In this document: piece by piece, positions 28,612-33,077 of the stretch | Numbering within the stretch: position 1 is the stretch's first letter | How the letters are laid out: the number at the start of each line of letters is the position of its first letter | Assembly (NCBI GenBank): GCA_025464895.1 | Contig: JAODMG010000103.1 | Location: forward strand, 1-33,077 | Direction of reading: 5' to 3' | Source: Microbacteriaceae bacterium | GTDB taxonomy: Bacteria > Actinomycetota > Actinomycetes > Actinomycetales > Microbacteriaceae | DNA: 33,077 bases | Position numbers and translations under genes: made by a program | Notes under the pieces: model-generated | Database searches by the model: none | Seen by the model: only the letters and a program-made list of their open reading frames with translations | Told to the model about the DNA's origin: nothing

Positions 28612-29673
28612 ATGTCGAAAATTCTCCTGCGTTCGAGCGTTGTCATCGCTGCGGCCGTGATTGCCCTCTCCGGTTGTGCCTCAGCGCCAGGGACATCGTC
28701 GAGTCCGAGCGCGGCGAGCTTCTGCGCTCGCATGGTCACCAACTCGGGAGGACTGCAGGATCGCTCGTTCAACGAGTCGAGCTGGGCAGGGCTGCAGAAG
28801 GCGGAGGAGGACGACAACATCGCCGCCAGGGTGCTCGTGTCGAACTCCGAGAGCGACCTCACGCCGAACGTCGACCAGGCCGTCGCGAGTGGGTGCGGAT
28901 TCGTGTTGACAGTCGGCTATGAACTGGCGCCGGCGACGGAGAAGGCCGCCAAGGCCAATCCGAAGACGGACTTCGCCATCGTCGACGAGACGGTCGTTGC
29001 CCCCAACGTTAAGCCGATCATCTTCGATACAGCACAGGCGTCCTACCTTGCCGGCTACCTCGCGGCCGGCGTGAGTAAGACCGGGACGGTGGCGACCTTC
29101 GGCGGAAGCAGCCAGCCTCCCGTAAACCTCTTCATGGACGGCTTCGTCGACGGCGTCGCGAAATACAACCAGGTGCACGGCACAACCGTCCGCGCCCTCG
29201 GCTGGAGCAAGTCGGCCCAGGATGGAGTGTTCACCGGGGATTTCGAAGACACTGCGAAGGGGCTGACCGTCACCCAGAACCTGATCGACCAGGGAGCGGA
29301 TGTCATCCTCCCGGTCGCCGGGCAGGTCGGAGAGGGTGCGGCGGCGGCGGCGCTCGCGGCCGGGCACGTCTCGATCATCTGGGTGGACAACGACGGCTAC
29401 GACACACTTCCGGCCAAATACCGCGGGATCGTGCTGACCTCTGTGTTGAAGAACACCCAGGATGCCGTCGCCGGCATCGCGAAATCCAGCAAAGACAACA
29501 GCTTCACCAACAGCCCATTCGTTGGAACGCTGAAGAACGGTGGAGTCGGCATCGCGGGTTTCCACGATCTTGCGTCGTCGGTGAGCGCGAAGCTCGCCTC
29601 GGAGGTAAAAGATCTTCAGTCGCAGATCATCGCGGGAAAGATCGAAGTCATCTCGCCCAGCACGCCGAAGTAG
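28612..29673 (+). CDS. BMP-family ABC transporter substrate-binding lipoprotein
   Basis: Lipobox ALSGCAS, MVTNSGGLQDRSFNESSWAGLQKAEED, QASYLAGYLAAGVSKTGTVATFGG. Confidence 0.92.
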   Translation: MSKILLRSSVVIAAAVIALSGCASAPGTSSSPSAASFCARMVTNSGGLQDRSFNESSWAGLQKAEEDDNIAARVLVSNSESDLTPNVDQAVASGCGFVLTVGYELAPATEKAAKANPKTDFAIVDETVVAPNVKPIIFDTAQASYLAGYLAAGVSKTGTVATFGGSSQPPVNLFMDGFVDGVAKYNQVHGTTVRALGWSKSAQDGVFTGDFEDTAKGLTVTQNLIDQGADVILPVAGQVGEGAAAAALAAGHVSIIWVDNDGYDTLPAKYRGIVLTSVLKNTQDAVAGIAKSSKDNSFTNSPFVGTLKNGGVGIAGFHDLASSVSAKLASEVKDLQSQIIAGKIEVISPSTPK

Positions 29674-29811
29674 AAGCAGAGACAACCCGAAGTGCAGAGG
29701 CACATTTCCTAAACATTTCGGCACCATCGCGGCTTTGTAACTGTTAGGCGACGGCACCCTATTCGGCCCCGTACGTCCTCGCAACTTTGGGTAAGTTATA
29801 CACAACTAAGT

Positions 29812-29829
29812 CCCAGCTTTCCTGCTGGG
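29812..29829 (+). promoter_or_regulatory. Leader hairpin CCCAGC-tttcct-GCTGGG ahead of the second BMP gene
   Basis: 6-bp perfect stem, 9 nt upstream of the GGAGG Shine-Dalgarno (29839-29843). Confidence 0.35.
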
Positions 29830-29848
29830 CAGCACCTTGGAGGACACC

Positions 29849-30952
29849 TTGAGAATCACCTCACGGAAGGCCGTATTGAGCGGCCTTGCACTGCTCGGGA
29901 CGAGCGCAATACTGCTCACCGGGTGTGCATCAGCACCGAAAGCGAGCAGCACGAACGCCGCCGCTCCGAAGTTCCTTCCCTGTATGGTTTCCGACGCGGG
30001 CGGATTCGACGACAAGTCGTTCAACCAGCTTGGTCTTGAGGGCTTGCAGCAGGCCTCGAAGACCCTCGGCATCAAGTACAAGGAGGCCCAGTCGAACGCA
30101 GACACCGACTACGCGCCGAACATCACCAGCCTGGTGGATGCCGGCTGCAACCTGATCGTCACGGTCGGATTCAACCTCTCCGCAGCAACGGTCACCGCAG
30201 CCCTGGCCAACCCGAAGGTCGAATTTGCCATCATCGACGATGCCGCAGACAACAACTTCGACGGTAAGACCGACGCTCCGAACATCAAGCCGATCCTCTT
30301 CGACACCGCGCAGGCCGCATTCCTCGCCGGTTACGCTTCGGCCAGCTACAGCAAGGCCGGAACCGTCGGAACCTTCGGTGGCATCGGCTATCCGACTGTA
30401 ACCATCTTCATGGACGGCTTCGCCCAGGGAGTCGACTACTTCAACAAGCAGAAGGGCAAGTCGGTCAAGGTCCTCGGATACGACCCGGCCAACCCGAAGG
30501 CTGCGGCGATGACCGGTGGCTTCGACGCGAACGACACCGCCAAGACCGTCGCGCAGAACCTGATCGACCAGGGTGCTGACGTGATCTTCCCGGTCGGTGG
30601 ACCGATCTTCCAGAGTGCTGGAGCGGCCATCACCGATTCCGGTAAGCCGATCGCACTGCTCGGAGCGGACGCGGATGTCTTCGACACCTTCCCGAAGTAC
30701 GACTCGCTCTACCTCACCTCGGTGCTGAAGGGCATGAAGCCCGCGGTCAACGACGTCGTCACGGCCGCGGCCAAGGGCAACTTCGACCCGGCGCCGTACC
30801 TCGGGACGCTGAAGAACGGCGGGGTCGGCATCGCGCCGTTCCATGACTACAAGTCGAAGGTCGCGCCCAGCCTGCAGGGCGAGCTCGACAAGATCAAGGC
30901 GTCGATCATCAGCGGTGACATCAAGGTCAAGTCCTACCTCGCAGCGAGCTAG
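29849..30952 (+). CDS. BMP-family ABC transporter substrate-binding lipoprotein (paralog)
   Basis: Likely TTG start at 29849 behind GGAGG; lipobox LLTGCAS; MVSDAGGFDDKSFNQLGLEGLQQA, AAFLAGYASASYSKAGTVGTFGG. Confidence 0.92.
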   Translation: MRITSRKAVLSGLALLGTSAILLTGCASAPKASSTNAAAPKFLPCMVSDAGGFDDKSFNQLGLEGLQQASKTLGIKYKEAQSNADTDYAPNITSLVDAGCNLIVTVGFNLSAATVTAALANPKVEFAIIDDAADNNFDGKTDAPNIKPILFDTAQAAFLAGYASASYSKAGTVGTFGGIGYPTVTIFMDGFAQGVDYFNKQKGKSVKVLGYDPANPKAAAMTGGFDANDTAKTVAQNLIDQGADVIFPVGGPIFQSAGAAITDSGKPIALLGADADVFDTFPKYDSLYLTSVLKGMKPAVNDVVTAAAKGNFDPAPYLGTLKNGGVGIAPFHDYKSKVAPSLQGELDKIKASIISGDIKVKSYLAAS

Positions 30953-30992
30953 CACCGATCAAGCCGGGGCTGAGGCAACGGTGAAGGCAATG

Positions 30993-31026
30993 GGTCGGGG
31001 TGGCCAGCGTCGCTGGTCCCCCGACC
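30993..31026 (+). terminator. Long GC-rich stem-loop between BMP gene and ABC ATPase
   Basis: GGTCGGGG-t-GGCCAGC-gtc-GCTGGTC-CCCCGACC: 15 pairs, one G-U wobble, one bulged T, 3-nt loop. Confidence 0.65.
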
Positions 31027-31120
31027 TCCCCTATTCTTGAACGACCCCGACGGCAATGTCGCCGGATGGATCGGGGCTAGCGGTGCTCGTTGAGAGGCAG
31101 CGCCCGCTGAAAGGTGCAGT

Positions 31121-32641
31121 ATGAAGCTCGAACTCCGCGGGATCACCAAGCGATTCGGCTCCCTGGTGGCCAACGACCACATCGACCTCACGGTCGAACC
31201 CGGAGAGATCCACTGTTTGCTCGGCGAGAACGGCGCAGGTAAGTCCACGCTGATGAACGTGCTGTACGGCCTCTACCAGGCCGACGACGGCGAGATCCTG
31301 CTCGACGATGCCGTGCAGCATTTTGCCGGGCCAGGGGATGCGATGAAGGCCGGCATCGGGATGGTCCATCAGCACTTCATGCTGATTCCCGTCTTCACCG
31401 TTGCCGAAAACGTGATGCTCGGCCACGAGGAGACCAGATTCGGCGGCCGCCTCGACCTCGACGGTGCGCGTGCCAGGGTTCGTGAGATCTCGAAGCGATT
31501 CGGATTCGACGTCGATCCGGACGCGCTGGTCGAAGACCTCCCGGTCGGAGTCCAGCAGCGAGTCGAGATCATCAAGGCGCTGGCGCAGGATGCCAGGGTG
31601 CTCGTGTTCGACGAGCCGACCGCCGTGTTGACCCCACAGGAGACCGACGAGCTCATCGGCATCATGAAGCAGCTGCGCGACTCTGGCACCTCGATCGTGT
31701 TCATCACGCACAAGCTGCGCGAGGTGCGCGAAGTCGCGGACCGGATCACCGTCATCCGTCTCGGCAAGGTCGTCGGAGAGGCGCAGCCGACGGCGACCAA
31801 CACCGAACTGGCCTCGCTCATGGTCGGGCGAGCGGTCGACCTCACCGTCGATAAAGGGCCGTACGCGCCGGGCGAGATCGCTCTCACCGTCACCGACCTG
31901 ACCGTGATCGACTCTCGTGGCCAGATCGTGGTCAACAAGGTCAACTTCGATGTCAGAGCCGGGGAGATTCTGGCCATCGCCGGTGTGCAGGGGAACGGGC
32001 AGACCGAGCTGACCGAGGCGATCATGGGGCTGCAGCAGCACGTGACCGGCGACATCCGGCTCGATGGCAAGCCCATTCGCCACCTGAACGTGCACCGGGT
32101 GCTCGGCGCCGGGGTCGGATTCGTGCCCGAGGACCGCACAGAGGACGGTCTCGTCGCTGGCTTCACCGTGGCCGAGAACCTCATGCTCGACCGGTTCGAC
32201 TCTGCCCCGTTCGTTCGAGCGGGCACCCTGCAGCTCGGCGAATTGACGGAGTTCGCCGAGGCGAAGATGGGGGAATTCGACATCCGGGCGCAGGGCATTG
32301 CGAGTCACGCCGGCCAGCTGTCCGGCGGAAACCAGCAGAAGGTGGTGCTCGCGCGCGAACTGAGCCGCGAGTTGCGGCTGCTGGTGGCCGCCCAACCCAC
32401 CCGCGGGCTGGATGTCGGATCCATCGAGTTCGTGCACACCCGCATCGTCGCCACCAGGGATGCAGGCATTCCGGTCGTGGTGGTCTCGACCGAACTCGAC
32501 GAGGTGGCCGCCCTCGCCGACCGCATCGCCGTCATGTACCGCGGATCGATCGTCGGCATCGTCGCCAGCGACACCCCTCGCGAGGTGCTTGGACTCATGA
32601 TGGCCGGCGAACTGCCGGCAGGAACGGAGATTGCCGCGTGA
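31121..32641 (+). CDS. Nucleoside/sugar-type ABC transporter ATP-binding protein (two NBDs)
   Basis: CLLGENGAGKSTLMNVLYGLYQADDG, VHQHFMLIPVFTVAENVMLG, second domain LSGGNQQKVVLARELSRELRLLVAAQPTRGLD. Confidence 0.93.
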   Translation: MKLELRGITKRFGSLVANDHIDLTVEPGEIHCLLGENGAGKSTLMNVLYGLYQADDGEILLDDAVQHFAGPGDAMKAGIGMVHQHFMLIPVFTVAENVMLGHEETRFGGRLDLDGARARVREISKRFGFDVDPDALVEDLPVGVQQRVEIIKALAQDARVLVFDEPTAVLTPQETDELIGIMKQLRDSGTSIVFITHKLREVREVADRITVIRLGKVVGEAQPTATNTELASLMVGRAVDLTVDKGPYAPGEIALTVTDLTVIDSRGQIVVNKVNFDVRAGEILAIAGVQGNGQTELTEAIMGLQQHVTGDIRLDGKPIRHLNVHRVLGAGVGFVPEDRTEDGLVAGFTVAENLMLDRFDSAPFVRAGTLQLGELTEFAEAKMGEFDIRAQGIASHAGQLSGGNQQKVVLARELSRELRLLVAAQPTRGLDVGSIEFVHTRIVATRDAGIPVVVVSTELDEVAALADRIAVMYRGSIVGIVASDTPREVLGLMMAGELPAGTEIAA

Positions 32642-33077
32642 GCGACAGCCAAATCCCCGCGCAGGGCCAGAAGCCGGACGCGGAGCTCATCGAGCCCGGC
32701 CAGGTCCCCACGATCGATGAGCCCACCCAGCCGTCCCGGTTCTCCGCAGCGCTGAAGGAGGTCGTCGGCGGAAACGCGATGATCTCGGTGCTCGCCATCC
32801 TGCTCGCGCTCGTGGTCGGAGCGATCATGATCGCCGCGACCAACGCGGATGTGCAGGCCGCATCCGGATACTTCCTCGCCAGACCGACCGACACCCTCTC
32901 GGCGATCTGGAACGCGGTCTACGGCGCATATTCCGCGCTGTTCCAGGGGGCGATCTACAACTTCAGGCGGCCGGACTTCGCGAGCGGCATCCGACCGCTC
33001 ATGGACACTCTCACCTTTGCGACTCCGCTGATCGCCGCCGGCCTCGGAGTCGCGCTCGCGTTCCGGGTCGGGCTGTT
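32638..33077 (+). CDS. ABC transporter permease, truncated by window end
   Basis: GTG start overlapping ATPase stop; (M)SDSQIPAQGQKPDAELIEPG...NAMISVLAILLALVVGAIMIAATNADVQAASGYFLARPTDTLSAIWNAVYGAYSALFQGAIYNF...; no stop before 33077. Confidence 0.88.
   Translation, partial: MSDSQIPAQGQKPDAELIEPGQVPTIDEPTQPSRFSAALKEVVGGNAMISVLAILLALVVGAIMIAATNADVQAASGYFLARPTDTLSAIWNAVYGAYSALFQGAIYNFRRPDFASGIRPLMDTLTFATPLIAAGLGVALAFRVGL

Noticed and set aside
31031-32437. 468-aa minus-strand ORF opposite the ABC ATPase
   Set aside because: Antisense shadow of a clearly conserved two-NBD ATPase.
1-33077. Search for CRISPR arrays, IS elements, prophage, toxin-antitoxin or defence modules, rRNA and tRNA
   Set aside because: No direct-repeat/spacer array, transposase, integrase, phage structural gene, or recognisable tRNA/rRNA was seen by eye; absence not verified computationally.

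Overview
High-GC actinobacterial chromosomal window; gene content and order suggest Microbacteriaceae (inference, no search run). It is mostly housekeeping and accessory metabolic genes: a dihydrofolate-reductase-like ORF divergent from an SRPBCC-ArsR-SRPBCC cluster, an alpha/beta hydrolase, an uncharacterised protein, a secreted CAP-domain protein, Gfo/Idh/MocA oxidoreductase, DacB, PncA, a SpoU/TrmH methyltransferase, an ABC exporter divergent from a drug-type ABC ATPase plus two permeases, the riboflavin operon ribD-ribE-ribBA-ribH behind an FMN riboswitch, a HAD hydrolase, GNAT, trpS, xth, YihY/BrkB, sdhCDAB, a GT4 glycosyltransferase divergent from a mannose-1-phosphate guanylyltransferase, two tandem BMP lipoproteins, and a nucleoside-type ABC ATPase plus a truncated permease. 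I found no phage, IS, CRISPR or obvious new defence system. Best leads: (1) a single in-frame TAG in sdhA; (2) an 85-bp intergenic element bounded by a perfect 15-bp inverted repeat between the rib operon and the HAD gene; (3) a perfect operator-like palindrome with a third half-site upstream of the SRPBCC/ArsR genes; (4) 10-nt complementarity between the FMN aptamer 3' part and the ribD Shine-Dalgarno region; (5) an unlisted 32-aa membrane micro-ORF downstream of ribH; (6) a 15-bp tandem repeat encoding the C-terminal tail of RibBA.
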